In this document: piece by piece, positions 12,401-25,129 of the stretch
Layout of the letters: the number at the start of each line of letters is the position of its first letter
How positions within the stretch are numbered: position 1 is the stretch's first letter
NCBI GenBank assembly: GCA_036924085.1
Contig: JAVGWX010000005.1
Span: forward strand, 79,443,547 to 79,507,546
Reading direction: 5' to 3'
DNA from: Ariolimax columbianus
Lineage: Eukaryota; Mollusca; Gastropoda; Stylommatophora; Arionidae
Length of the DNA: 64,000 nucleotides
The notes under the pieces: generated by a model
What the model saw: the letters and a program-made list of their open reading frames with translations, nothing else
Told to the model about the DNA's origin: nothing
Databases searched by the model: none
Made by a program: the position numbers and the translations under genes

Positions 12401-13049
12401 TACCACGACACTGGGCTACAACCCGGTAGAAAGTGAGGCGACAAAAGACGAAAGAAGTTACAGTTTTTACCTGGCTCATAGTCATAGGTCCTTAGCAAAT
12501 ATGCCACCATTTGCACTAAGAAGGTTTAAATCAATTTGGCGCCTAAGACGCAGCAGTTAAGAAGTCAGCGACTAAAAGCTGGCTACCTGCATCAGCTTAA
12601 CCAGCCAGAACACTAGCCTGCCTTCAAGTGGCGTCACTGAAAACAAGACTGCACCAATGCAGCATGCCGGATTGAATTGGGATCTTCCTCTTCTGCGATC
12701 ATTTCTCCGGACTCTCCAATACAGTTTTCTGTCTATATCAGGTTTTTAAAGCCGCTTGCAGTTTCTCCTCAAGGACAGTGAGTCACATACCTCTCTTGAG
12801 ATCTATGTGCCGGGTGCGGTCCTCAAGTACATAAACTGCTGTCCTATTTGCCAATGGGATCGAAATGTTCTTTTAAAAAAAGGGCCGAAATAAAATGTGT
12901 GGGTCCTCATGGATCAGATGTTGCAGCATCGCTGTAAACTCCACACATCTTTTTCGTGATGTACACCGAATACAAACAAGCCAAGAGAAAGCAAGCAATG
13001 TAGGAAGTGTTGCATACACGTTAAAGTATTTTGGGCCACGAGAAAAAAA

Positions 13050-13410
13050 ATTAATATACTAGGAGCCGTTGAGATCAAGTTAGATATACCAAAGAAAAAG
13101 TTAGATATACCAAAGAAACCATGGATTCAAGTTAATGTACTTAGGTCCACGAGATGCAAATTAATGCACTTAAGTGCATCATCGAGTCAGGTTAATGGTC
13201 AAAGGCCGTCTGAATTACTATTGATGGTCAAATGTAGGCAATAGATGTGATCAAAGAGTCGAATTAGGATAATTGATATGGTCAGGTCAAGGCTATGTAG
13301 ACAATTGATATGGTCAAAGGGTCGCATTAAGACAATTGATATGGACCAAGGGTCGCATTAATTAAGACAATTGATATGGACCAAGGGTCGCATGTAGGCA
13401 ATTGAGATAG
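13050..13410. repeat. Degenerate tandem repeats (TTGATATGG...GGGTCGCATTA)
   Basis: Diverged units of about 30-35 bp such as ACAATTGATATGGACCAAGG and GTCGCATTAA are present. Short duplications (AGTTAGATATACCAAAGAAA) lie just before. Confidence 0.55.
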
Positions 13411-14539
13411 TCCAAACGTGGAGCGCAAAAATTGGCATTCAACTACTGATATAGCAGTCAGCACACAGAGTGTGTACTATATGCATCCAGTTCTAAGAAT
13501 GTATATGTAGTGACTGTCCACATACCATTACTTTACAATCACTTAAGCACGCCACACAAACGGCATGTCCAGACCCCCACTTGGCCTCTCTTGTTTGAGA
13601 TCCCTGATATCAAGCCTACGGAGACAACAACCACATTTAGCTCCCCTGTTCTAAGTACTTTCACAGAACTACACTATATTTAGCCCTTAGGCAACAACAA
13701 AAAATAATAATAAAACAGGTATGCAGAGTTCCCATCTACCGTGCAAACATTTCTCCTTGAAGATGCCTATCTCTCGCATAGGCCAGCTAAATTATTTGAA
13801 CTGTTGCCAGCAAGGATGCCACGTTTGCACTGAAAATGGCGGTAATTTTAGCAGGCGTATGATAAACGTCATTAAGTTGATGACATCTGCTGAGATGTGT
13901 ACCCCGGTCTAGTTCCCGACCCCTCCTCCTATTAGTTTCAATTTTTTGGTTTCCATCGCCTGTATACGCACGTTCATGATACATACCACACGTGCTACAA
14001 AGTGTGAGAGGAATAAACATAGGTGACCTTCAACCGACAAAGTCAAAAGGGAGGCTAGGGCACAAGTAATATAGGAGGACGAGGAGATGCCAGTCATTCT
14101 TCGCAGTATTCCGACGGTAACTGGAATATAGCTACAGATTGCAGCAGTCAGCCACAGGTTATTGGTATCTTCATAGACTGAGACATTCAAATTAAACAGA
14201 TTAATTATTTTAGACATCATAGAGAGCTAAGATAACTCTGATCAAAACAATACTGGAGGGAAAATGGATGGCAGGCGGACTGGCGGTAGACTGCGCTATA
14301 AATGGCAGACCAACCTCAAGAGATGAACTAATAACGGTCACTAAATAGAACATGTTGGAGATACGCTGCAGCCAACCTCTGATACATAGACGGCATTTAA
14401 CATCATCAAAGACCATGTCCATGTATAACACTGGTGGCAGTCATACATGTTGTCTTTGTTCCTAGTCTGTTGAACACACGTACAGCAATGGGTTAGCAGA
14501 CGTCAGTGCTCAGTGCTATCTTTAGATTGCTGAACACTT

Positions 14540-14914
14540 CTTAGTTCTTAGTCGACCTGTACTTCTACAGGGGCAGATGACCCTGTTCATGTCCCAGCTC
14601 TGGTATGAACTGGATGTATCCGGGAGAAATGGTACCTGCTTCACGGGCTAGACTCGAGCAGCTGAATACTCCGTTGTGTTGGGACAATCGCATACGGAGG
14701 GTAGTTAATCGATGTGCGAGTTAATCGATGTGCGAGTACATCTTAATATACTCAAACATTCGAGCAAAGTAGACCCGCAGCCTGTTAGGCGCCATCTATG
14801 CTATTTTAAACAAACCATCTAACCATGCACACAGTCGCCTCTTACAACATTTTCTCTGTGATGCAGTGGTGCTATTCTTGTCCTTGTTATACACAAAGAC
14901 CCCGGCAGACCACT
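14540..14914 (+). repeat. Dispersed repeat, copy 1 of an inverted pair
   Basis: Shared landmarks with 40454-40853 (opposite strand) are GTTCTTAGTCGACCTGTACT, CCCAGCTCTGGTATGA, GATGTGCGAGT, GTAGACCCGCAGCCTGTTAG, GTCGCCTCTTACAACAT and GTGCTATTCTTGTCCTTGT. Here a 16-bp piece (GTTAATCGATGTGCGA) is duplicated near 14704-14735. The family is unknown to me by name. Confidence 0.65.
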
Positions 14915-15042
14915 CAATGAATGGAAGATTGTTGAACACACGTGCAGCAAATGGCCAGTAGATGTCTGTTCATATAGCAATTTCATCAAAGATACAACTG
15001 AGATTCTTCACCGTTATTAGTCAGTCGCATTTCACTGCCAAA

Positions 15043-15196
15043 GACGGATGTGTCGGACCGAAAGGTGCAAATATCGCAGTCAACCTGTAAACTAGCGACA
15101 CAACGCATTTTGTTCTCCAGATTACATCCTGCTACTTCCAAAGTCCTGTTTAGGACTTGGTACCAGGAGATTGAGAACGAACGCAGAAGAAGAAAA
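15043..15196 (+). mobile_element. GAA-tailed element, 3' part
   Basis: This contains TCGGACCGAAAGGTGCAAAT, ATCGCAGTCAACCTGTAAAC, GACACAACGCATTTTGTTCT, GAGATTGAGAACGAACGCAG and ends AAGAAGAAAAAG. It is one of about ten copies of this dispersed family in the window. Confidence 0.65.
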
Positions 15197-16554
15197 AGTC
15201 AGTCGCATCCCACAGATCTCAGGAATTCTTTAACAGTAGCTCCAATTAAAGATTCCAGGAAACCATAAACAGTATCACTGTTATCTCCTCTGGTAAACAT
15301 CACGCATAGATCCTTGAACAACCGCCCCAATCAAAGATCCTATTTAGATCCCACGTATCCTTAACAGCTGCTTCAATCACAGATTCCACTTTGATCACAG
15401 GGAACCGTCAACGGTCACCTTAATCAAAGAGCCCACTTCTTCAGTGTTCGTTCTTAAAAGGACTTTGTGTTATAGTCTAGAGAGATACTGTGATATTCAT
15501 CCCGACACATCATATTGTGTGTGTACGAGCATTATTATTACCCGGTACGCCTTCCCACTGCGATCTATATTATGTCAGCCAGACCACAATTCTACAGCCT
15601 GTTTCCAGGGCCGCCGCTTGGATGAGGAATATTGTCTTAGCTCTTGATCGCTGACCCTGATGGAAGCAGCCTGCTACGGGTCGTTGGCTGCTGTCAGCTC
15701 ATTCACTGTGCTGCATTTTCGGACCCACGTTGCCTAATTAATTTGCGCTACGGTAGAAAGCACAACTATATGAGTTCACATGCTAGTGGTGATTCATGTG
15801 GCTCCAAGTGAAGCATAGGCCCACCACTACAGTTGGCCACTTTACCAGGAACATGTGTCCGAGGTTTGCATTGGTGGTTTCAATAGCAGAGGTTCTCTAT
15901 GATAGAATTGCTTGCCCATGAACAACCTTTTAATGACATTTTGCCACATAAGAGTTTACATCGACCTATTTGTATTGACACGAGTACCACTCCTGTGGCC
16001 CAGTTCAATTACCAGACTTCATGTATTAAGCTTAGCTTATTCGTCTTTTAGTGCGTGTGTTATTGTGTCCTTGATGAACACTTACATTGTTCAGACAGTC
16101 ACATTGTTCAGATCGATACATCAGTCATTATCTTTTGTCCCTGCATTTCAATTTCCCCAAACCTGTCAACTCCGCGAGATGCGCAGAGGTACATTATAGT
16201 AAGTATCTACAACTTAGAAGAGGGATCAAATGCGAGATGACAAGAGAAGATGAGTTCAGTTTATTGAGAAGTAGATCTGGTTATTAGAGAGGTAGATTGT
16301 GTGGTGACGATAGAAACATGTGACAGGCCGCCAAGTTTATGAGGGAATTAAGTGTTATTCGAGTGTCAACGACGAGGGAACATTGTCCACGGGTTTCTCT
16401 ACCAACAACGGCGAACGTGGCAGCACACCACCAAATGAGAAGTACGAATGCCGCGTGACAGGAATGACAGCATTCTAATGTTGACGAGTAGCTATCCTTC
16501 GTAAGGAGTCATATGAAAATGAAATGAGCAATAGACATGTAAGAAATTACTGAA

Positions 16555-16860
16555 CGATTAAAGGAAACAATTGAAAAAAAATTAAAGAAAAATGAAAAAA
16601 CTTATGAAAGAAACAAAAACACGAATGAATGAAATGCTATTTTTTTAATGAAAGTATGAAATGGATAAAACAAATTAATGACAGAAATAAACGTAAACAT
16701 TGAATGAAACACATACATGAAAGGACGAAAGACATGAATGAATAGAAAGACATGAATGAATTGAAAGAAATGAATTTCAGAAATAAGCGAAAGAATTGAA
16801 TAAAAAGAAATACATGACAGAAATAAATGACAGAAATTAAAGAGAAAGAAATTTTAAACA
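16555..16860. repeat. A/G-rich low-complexity tract (GAAAGAATGAATG)
   Basis: The tract is a purine-dominated strand with diverged GAAAGAATGAAT and ACAGAAATAAA units. Confidence 0.6.
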
Positions 16861-17489
16861 GGACACCAATGTTCTTGGGTCCTGGAGTGCATACCGAAAC
16901 CAGAAATGTTTAACAGGACACGAATGTTTTAATGAGAAGGAAAGAATAGACTCACTGCACCTCTATGCATGTGGTAAAAGGCGGACAAAAAGAGGTGTGC
17001 ATGGGACTAGCAGAAATCTCATTGTGCAACCAAAAAAAAAATTGCTTTCGCAAACTGCCACTGCAAAATTATACAACGTGCTACGACGCAAGCTTCCTAA
17101 AGGATGCAAACTGTAGTGGTGTCTATACTCTGCTGAAGTGAAAAACGGACAAGAATGAAAAGATGACATTTTGTCGCTCGGGGCGATCGCCAGTCCATCC
17201 TCAGCAACTCCACTGGAGAAAGAGATGATGTGATATAACAGCGGGGAGGTAGCGGCTGGGAGAAGTGATGACAAGTAGTTCCTCTATACATGTCATTTCG
17301 ATCTGCCGATATCGATGGCCATGCCACACAGAAGGAGATTGATGCTGCAAGAGCTGGCGGCTATTTCAGATGCTGATGTCAGCTTCATCGATTACTTCCC
17401 CTATCCCGTGTGTGTCTGCCAGACAGGGTCTTCCTTTTCGTGTGACTGTATGTATCCTATAGACGTTGGTGCAAACGGGAATAGGAGAA

Positions 17490-17494
<5 letters not shown>

Positions 17495-17531
<37 letters not shown>

Positions 17532-17655
17532 AAAGAGTGAATCAGAGAGTAAAGGAGAGAGAGAGAGACCGAGAAGCTGCCTTGTGTTACTACACTCATT
17601 TTATAAGGTGTGAAGAAGACAGGGATATTTTCAAAATATTCGTATCGGCAGAGTG

Positions 17656-17706
<51 letters not shown>
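17495..17706. repeat. (AT)n and (GA)n microsatellites
   Basis: An (AT) run of about 16 units lies at 17497-17528 and a (GA) run of about 24 units at 17658-17705. Confidence 0.9.
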
Positions 17707-17713
<7 letters not shown>

Positions 17714-17828
17714 CAAGACAGATAGATAGATCGATAGAGATTGAGAGAAAGAGAGAGGGACAGTAAGAAAAAGGAACGTCATAAGCGAGTAACAAGAAAA
17801 CGTAAGAGAGATAGAAGTGTGAGAGAGA

Positions 17829-18004
17829 TAGTTATAAGCGCAAGAGAGATAGATAGAAGTGTAAGAGAGATAGATAGAAGTGTGAGAGAGATAGTTATAA
17901 GCGCAAGAGAGATAGATAGAAGTGTAAGAGAGATAGATAGAAGTGTGAGAGAGATAGTTATAAGCGCAAGAGAGATAGATAGAAGTGTAAGAGTGATAGT
18001 TAGA
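17829..18004. repeat. 63-bp higher-order repeat of GATA/GAGA motifs
   Basis: GTTATAAGCGCAAGAGAGAT recurs every 63 bp, with GATAGATAGAAGTGT submotifs between. Confidence 0.7.
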
Positions 18005-19065
18005 AGTGTGTGTAAGAGAGATAGGAAGTCTGTAGGAGTGACAGTAAGTATAAGAGTGATAGTTAGTGTAAGAGTGATAGTAAGTGTAAGAGTGATAGTA
18101 AGTGTGAGAGTGATAGTTAGTGTAAGAGCGATAGTTAGTGTAAGAGTGATAGTTAGTGTAAGAGTGATAGTTAGTGTAAGAGTGATAGTTAGTGTAAGAG
18201 TGATAGTTAGTGTAAGAGTGATAGTTTGTGTAAGAGTGATAGTTTGTGTAAGAGTGATAGTTAGTGTAAGGGTGATAGTGTAAGAGTGATAGTGTAAGAG
18301 TGATAGTTAGTGTAAGAGTGATAGTGTAAGAGTGATAGTTAGTGTAAGAGTGATAGTGTAAGAGTGATAGTTAGTGTAAGAGTGATAGTGTAAGAGTGAT
18401 AGTTAGTGTAAGAGTGATAGTGTAAGAGTGATAGTTAGTGTAAGAGTGATAGTGTAAGAGTGATAGTTAGTGTAAGAGTGATAGTGTAAGAGTGATAGTT
18501 AGTGTAAGAGTGATAGTTAGTGTAAGAGTGATAGTGTAAGAGTAATAGTGTAATAGTGATAGTTAGTGTAAGAGTGATAGTTAGTGTAAGAGTGATAGTG
18601 TAAGAGTGATAGTTAGTGTAAGAGTGATAGTTAGTGTAAGAGTGATAGTTAGTGTAAGAGTGATAGTGTAAGAGTGATAGTTAGTGTAAGAGTGATAGTT
18701 AGTGTAAGAGTGATAGTGTAAGAGTGATAGTGTAAGAGTGATAGTGTAAGAGTGATAGTGTAAGAGTGATAGTGTAAGAGTGATAGTTAGTGTAAGAGTG
18801 ATAGTGTAAGAGTAATAGTATAATAGTGATAGTTAGTGTAAGAGTGATAGTGTAAGAGTGATAGTGTAATAGTGATAGTTAGTGTAAGAGTGATAGTGTA
18901 ATAGTTATAGTTAGTGTAAGAGTGATAGTGTAAGAGTGATAGTTAGTGTAAGAGTGATAGTGTAAGAGTGATAGTTAGTGTAAGAGTGATAGTGTAAGAG
19001 TGATAGTTAGTGTAAGAGTGATAGTGTAAGAGTGATAGTTAGTGTAAGAGTGACAGTAAGTACGA
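18005..19065. repeat. 1.06-kb compound array of 18- and 14-bp units
   Basis: GTAAGAGTGATAGTTAGT (18 bp) and GTAAGAGTGATAGT (14 bp) are mixed, often strictly alternating as a 32-bp unit. One strand has almost no C. Confidence 0.9.
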
Positions 19066-19234
19066 TAGAGCGAGATGTTGGAAGTCATTAATACTGAATT
19101 AATTTGAACTCTCCACAACATTAACTTGGTGGAGGTTTACAGATTAATTTTATATCCAATAGTGCACTTGTCGTGCTCATCCTGACTGTAGTGCTATGCG
19201 AGACTCGCCGGTAAATGTATCACTATGGGGGATT

Positions 19235-20062
19235 AGGTGCACACACACACAAACGGGTGTAGCGACACATATACCTTGTCCCCCACACCCACAAGCCTAG
19301 TCCCACACACACAAGCCATGTCCCATTCACACACAAGCCCTGTCCCATACACAGACCCATACATACACACATACTCCCTGTCCCATACACACACACACAC
19401 ACACTCCCTGTCCCATACACACATACAAGCCCTACCCCATACACACACAGGAACTCTCCTATACACAGACCCACACACACATACTCCCTATCCCATACTC
19501 ACACACAAGCCATGCCCTATACACACACACAGCATGTCCCATACACACAGAGGCTCTCCCCTACACACAATCCCAGTCACACTCACACACAATCCCAGTC
19601 CCACACACACAATCCCAGTCCCACACACACAATCCGAGTCCCACACACACAAACCCTATCCCATACACATACCCACACAATCCGAGTCCCACACACAGAA
19701 CCACACACAATCCGAGTCCCACACAAACTGTCCATACACACACACACATGCCCCGTCCCATACACACAAACATGACCCGTCCCATACACACAAACATGTC
19801 CCGTCCCATACAAACGCAATCCCTGTCCATACACAGGCCCTGTCCATACACAGAAACAGGCCTTGTTCCATACACAAAGGCTATGTCCTATACCCACACA
19901 AGCCCTGTCTCATACACAGGCCCTGTCCCATACACACACAGGCCCTGTCCCATACACACACAAGCCCTGTCTCATACACACACAGGCCCTGTCCCATACA
20001 CACACAGGCCCTGCTCCATACAAACACAGGCCCTGCTCCATACACAAACTCAAACAATGTTT
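19235..20062. repeat. CA-rich minisatellite (about 20-22 bp)
   Basis: Variable units of the type CCTGTCCCATACACACACAG contain (CA)n runs. Open frames in several frames of both strands are artefacts of this array. Confidence 0.85.
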
Positions 20063-20430
20063 AACAAAGCCATATAGTTTAACATATTTGTTGTTAATGT
20101 CTAATGGTATTGACATCATAGAGACATACTTAAAATACAGAACATAATAAATATCACATCTAAAGCAGGTTATCAGACAACAAGAATCTAACAAACAAGT
20201 TGTAAGTTGTCCCTGGTAATGGGTGAGAGTGAGTGAGTGAGTGAAGTCTTGTAGTGTTATGTATGTAGAGCCAGCTGAAAAGGTTTCGATTGATTGAACA
20301 CCGTTTTATCGATGTGAATCATAGGCAAACACAGGGCAGCAACAGAAATGTGGTTCCTGCTACAGAAAAATTATTTTACAATGAAAGTATAATACAGAAA
20401 CAATATTATGGGGGAACGGAGACGCTAGTC

Positions 20431-20749
20431 CGGGCAGGCACAACATACTGGCCAGGACGTCGCGTCAGGATGAGGGACAAAAATACTAACACCACAATCT
20501 CTCTTCCATGTAGCTTTCCCTGGAAACTGTGTTTTTAAGGCAGCCTGGTTGTCGAGATGTAGATCCCCGTAGTAGTGAGCTCCACGCAGATGAAGCCCAG
20601 TATAGCACAAACGCCTGTAGGACCGTCGTCCACCTTCATCAGCATGCTCGAGATGTGAGGATAGTTAATACAACCCACCACTTCACGTCCTTTTCAGGGC
20701 GCACAGAAGAGTAAACTTACTCATGGTGGGCATTAAACAACAGAAACAA
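20431..20749 (+). mobile_element. CAA-tailed element, near-complete copy
   Basis: This contains all segments shared in the family: ATACTGGCCAGGACG, CTTCCATGTAGCTTTCCCTG, GATCCCCGTAGTAGTGAGC, CACGCAGATGAAGCCCAG, GATGTGAGGATAG, ACCCACCACTTCACG, GAGTAAACTTACTCATGG and a short (CAA)n tail. No polymerase III boxes are clear, so it may be a SINE or a LINE 3' end. Confidence 0.65.
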
Positions 20750-21337
20750 TATAATAGACGACTTATCTCTTATAACAAGTGACACAGGCAACGTTCGTGT
20801 GGTACATATTCTGGCCAGAACGGTTTTAGGGTTGGAAACCTTCTGACGCGTGCATGACTGAAGGTAAGACAGACGTAGCAAGACATTAGAGAGTAGGTCA
20901 GGTACGAAATGTTAATCTGATGAGGAAAAGATCATGTGAAATGCTGAGATGTGCAGATTGCACGGTCGGGGGTCGGGGTAAGAGATGGAGAGAAAGATAT
21001 ACTCAATTACCCCCCCCCCCTCTCTCTCTCTCTACGTAGTCTGTATCCCATATATCACTTAAAGGTCGGTTATAACACCCGAACTCCGAGAGATACCTTC
21101 CAATCGTCAGGCGCACGCTTTCCATAGCCAGCGTGACTAGAGCAATGTGGTCTCCAGACTTTGGCATGTACCTGTCCTCTACACACGATACGCGTTATAG
21201 ACAGAATTATACTTTTCCTCGCCAGAATACACTAAGAGTCAGCCTATACCATGACCTACTGCTATGTTAGCGTGTGTGGCTTACTGCAACCAATCTGAAA
21301 ATAGCTGAGGGTAGCTTGAATACAAGCAGCGTCCTCG

Positions 21338-21662
21338 ACACGTGAACCTTTCCTCAAGTGTACCGTATTCATGACACATTTCCTCAAGCTTGCCGTACTC
21401 CTGTCACAAGTGTACCGTATTCATGTCACATTTCTTAAGCGTACCGTACTCCTGTCACATTTCCTCAAGCGTACCGTACCCCTGCCACATTTCCTCAAAC
21501 GAACCATACTCCTGTCACATTTCCTCAAACGTACCATACTCCCGTCACATTTCCTCAAGCACACCGTACTCCTGTCACAAGTGTACGGTACTCATGTTAT
21601 ATTTCCTCAAGCGTACCGTCACATTTTCTCAAGCATACCGTACTCCTGTCACATATCCACAA
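21338..21662. repeat. 30-bp minisatellite, about 10 copies
   Basis: The unit is TCCTCAAGCGTACCGTACTC plus CTGTCACATT, with some units shortened (GTCACAAGTGTACCGTA). Confidence 0.85.
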
Positions 21663-21788
21663 ATAGTAATCTAAATAACATGCTTCTTGCAGTTGTCCGT
21701 CGAACACATGATCTTCAGCATCCACTTATATCAATACCAATAATTCTCAGCACTAACGAGCACAACAAATCCAGAAACGTGTATGATT

Positions 21789-21830
21789 CACGATAGCTCA
21801 GTTGGTAGAGCGAAGGACTTCAAAATTAGG
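21789..21830 (+). tRNA. tRNA-like 5' half (relic, not a functional tRNA)
   Basis: ATAGCTCAGTTGGTAGAGCG is a textbook tRNA D-arm and A box. After GAAGGACTTCAAAATT the anticodon stem does not pair and no T arm or B box follows. It is either the head of a truncated SINE or a partial tRNA copy. Confidence 0.45.
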
Positions 21831-23204
21831 TATAAAAGTGGTATGGTAAAAAATGTTCAATTTCCTTCTAATTGTTAAAACTTTTTGTAGACCTACAAAA
21901 AGCTGCCCATGCCAGTACATATATTTATTACTCCCGTGCGTGCGTGTGTGTAATTCGCGCAGTTTGCACGTCTTAACAAATAATATTTTTCAAATATATT
22001 TACAGTTGACTGGCTGTCATTTTTAACGGATTATTGCTATTAAAAAATGGTTTAAGGCCTTTGGTTAATTTTATTTCATTATATATACAACATAAACATG
22101 TTTTGCCAACGTTGAATAGTAAAGCTACAACAACAAAAACACATACGTGAAGCAGTATGACTAGAAAATATAGTCCATCATTTGCGCACTGAGACTCTCT
22201 GCTTCTGGCCAATGACATACAAGGCTGCTCGGTCTATGATTACAAACTAAAGACTACGTTGGTAGCTTTCTACAAAACTAAATAGCAGCCCTTATTTTAT
22301 GACTAGTATTAGACACGAGACATTCAGAGACACAGGTGTGAAGAAAACATAACACGTGTCGATACATCAAAGAACAAATAGAAGTATGGGAAATTATCAT
22401 CAGCTCCACGAGGCACGGCACACATTGATGGTGTGCAGTCGTTGGTGTACTTGAACTTAACATGCGGATTGATCGATGAATTGATTACCCATTTTCTGTA
22501 CATGAACTCAGAACATTTATTAGTATGTCATGTGTGCAACATAACATAAAATAAACTTTTGCGTTGGTCTGTCCAGGATACATTTGTGTCGATTCTGATA
22601 AAGCATATCTTCCAAGCCATGCCATCATTCCAGTCAATTTGTCCTGCTCATCAAATGGTTTTATGACCTTGTTATTGCTGTGTTGTTTTCTCTTGAGCTT
22701 GCATCCTAAACAAGGTCAGAGCATCGATCTTGAGGTGAAGCTTGGAAGCAATAAAGCATTTGCGCGCAAATAAAAGCGTACGTTACTGAACAAGGGAAGT
22801 TGTTGAGAGCATTACTGGGGTGGGGGGGAGCTTAGACATTTGTACATTATATTACGAGAGAAGCATGTGATCGAACAGTGTCAATACCGGTCTTTTGATC
22901 AACGGGGGGCCATTGAGTTCAAAACCCTGATCCTAATTTTTGTTTACCGTAGTGTAAAAAGTACACCTCGTGACGACTGTTGGGTCAAGAGACCTTTACT
23001 CGGAAACCATATAAATAGATTCGACAGATTATTACGTGCTCAATTAAATTACTCATCAAAATGAAATCGGTTTGGCGACTGATGTTTCCTGTAACTCGCT
23101 GGTCACACACACTCCTGCTATGTTCTTTCAGCTGCCCCTTTATGTTCATTGACGGGCACTTCATTTGAAACTCCTGCAAACTGTGAATGGCTGGTTCATC
23201 TAGT

Positions 23205-23480
23205 CGATGGTAGAGGAGACACGACCAAATAACAAGAACGATAAGACCACAGGTGATAGAGAAGACGCGACCAAGTCACAAGAAAGATAAGACCACAGGT
23301 GATAGAGAAGACGCGACCAAGTCACAAGAAAGATAAGCCACAGGTGATAGAGAAGACGCAACCAAGTCACAAGAAAGATAAGACCATCCGATGGTAAAGG
23401 AAACGCGATCAAATCACAAAAAGAAGACATACAGCCTACGACGACATAAAAGACCTCACCCGATGATACAGGAGAAGCGA
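23205..23480. repeat. 46-bp minisatellite, about 5.5 copies
   Basis: GATAAGACCACAGGTGATAG and AGAAGACGCGACCAAGTCAC have a period of 46 (23240, 23286). The unit is unrelated to the other 46-bp array. Confidence 0.8.
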
Positions 23481-24379
23481 TTAAACCAAGTCAATCCCAA
23501 ATTTAACTGATATTCTATGGCTACCCGTTTAAATTCGTTAGATATGTTCCTCCTAGTTGTGCTGTCCTCTGCCCAAAACACATATTTCAGGCTGATATCA
23601 TCATATGGTTTTGGTCTTACTGTAGACCCCCACCCTTCTCCGATTGTCACCATACAGATAGATAAGGGCTGTGCCGTTTAGAGGAAGCATTACGTCATGC
23701 GAGTGCACAGGTTTGTCCAGACCTGGTTTCTTCTCGCGCCATATTCAAGCCTTTCCATACGTTCAGGGGCGATAGTTATTGATCCCTCCTCGCCCCCACA
23801 ATTGTGTGGATGTAAAGACAACCTACATTACTAATACAATGCCGTCACAGGGACTAGCTTAATCATGCACGCCAGACATGGCCTTCGCGCACCCACTCTG
23901 TACAGTATTCTAGTATTCTAACCGCGAATGGGTCAGCCAGGACTCCCGACACCATGTAACTTATTCAAATGTGGACACACAGACGCCCGCGGTGAGGACC
24001 AGACAAACAAACAGTATATTGATCGTGGTCTCTTAAGTCCGTGGATGTGAGGATTAGAGTACAAAATGAGCATGGGTAACCCTGCTGAAGGATATATTAT
24101 ATGGTGAGGAGAGACACAGACCACGATGGTTATGAGGTAAATGATTTATTTGAGAACAAACAACATACGATACCACGTTGAACCATATATTATGGTTATT
24201 TTAATATTTATAAATACCTGAGATATTAATCAGCATGTTTCACTTTACCCTAAAAACACTTTGCACACTCATAGTTGGGTACACTATAGCGTAGCGAGAA
24301 TGAATATCGAACCTAGTTATGTGACAAGATCTGCATTGTCACCCAGAAACTCCAGGTATGTGTACACATTACTCGAATA

Positions 24380-24765
24380 ATATGTGGAGACACTGCAATA
24401 ATATGTAGACACTGCAATAATATGTAGACACTGCAATAATATGTGTAGACACTGCAATAATATGTACAGCCACCCCAGTAATATGCAGAGCCACTCCAGT
24501 AATATGTAGAGCCACTCCAGTAATATGTAGAGCCACCCCAGTAATATGTACAGCCACCCCAGTAATATGTACAGCCACCCCAGTAATATGTACAGACACT
24601 CCAGTAATATGTACAGACACTCCAGTAATATACAGACATTCCAGTAATATGTACAGACACTCCAGTAATATGTACAAACACTCCAGTAATATGTACAGAC
24701 ACTCCAGTAATATGTACAGACAATCCAGTAATATGTACAGACACTTCAGTAATATGTATAGACAA
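24380..24765. repeat. 21-bp minisatellite, about 18 copies
   Basis: CAGTAATATGTACAGACACT plus C, with CCACCCCAGTAATATG variants in the middle and GCAATAATATGTAGACACT at the proximal end. Confidence 0.85.
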
Positions 24766-25129
24766 TAAAATAATGTATCTAATAAATAGTATATGTACAC
24801 AAGAGGAACACAGGTGTGGTAACTGGAATGGAAAGGTCTACTGAACATTCCAAGCATGTTACAAAAGGAGGCTAAAGAAGGCTCATACTGAAATGTGGTT
24901 AAGCTTCCCCAATGGATGTCTCACTTCTTACTTTTTGAACACATCATATGTTCCCGTTTCTTTCTACTCTTATTTATGTTTCTATCCCATTGTTTTCTGC
25001 GATGACCACCTTTATTCCTGCGTCCAGTCCACCTCCACTCTTCCCGTCCCACTTCGATCGGCTCGTCACGACCAGACATGCCAGATGTCATTTCGTCATC
25101 CATACTCACCCTTGTCCTTCAGATTAGTT

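Noticed and set aside
17741..18283. 180-codon Arg/Ser/Val-rich open frame
   Set aside because: It is composed of GA/GATA tandem units (63-bp and 18-bp periods) only.
19237..20147. 275-codon His/Thr/Pro-rich open frame and overlapping frames
   Set aside because: They are translation of the CA-rich minisatellite. Overlapping open frames on both strands show there is no coding selection.
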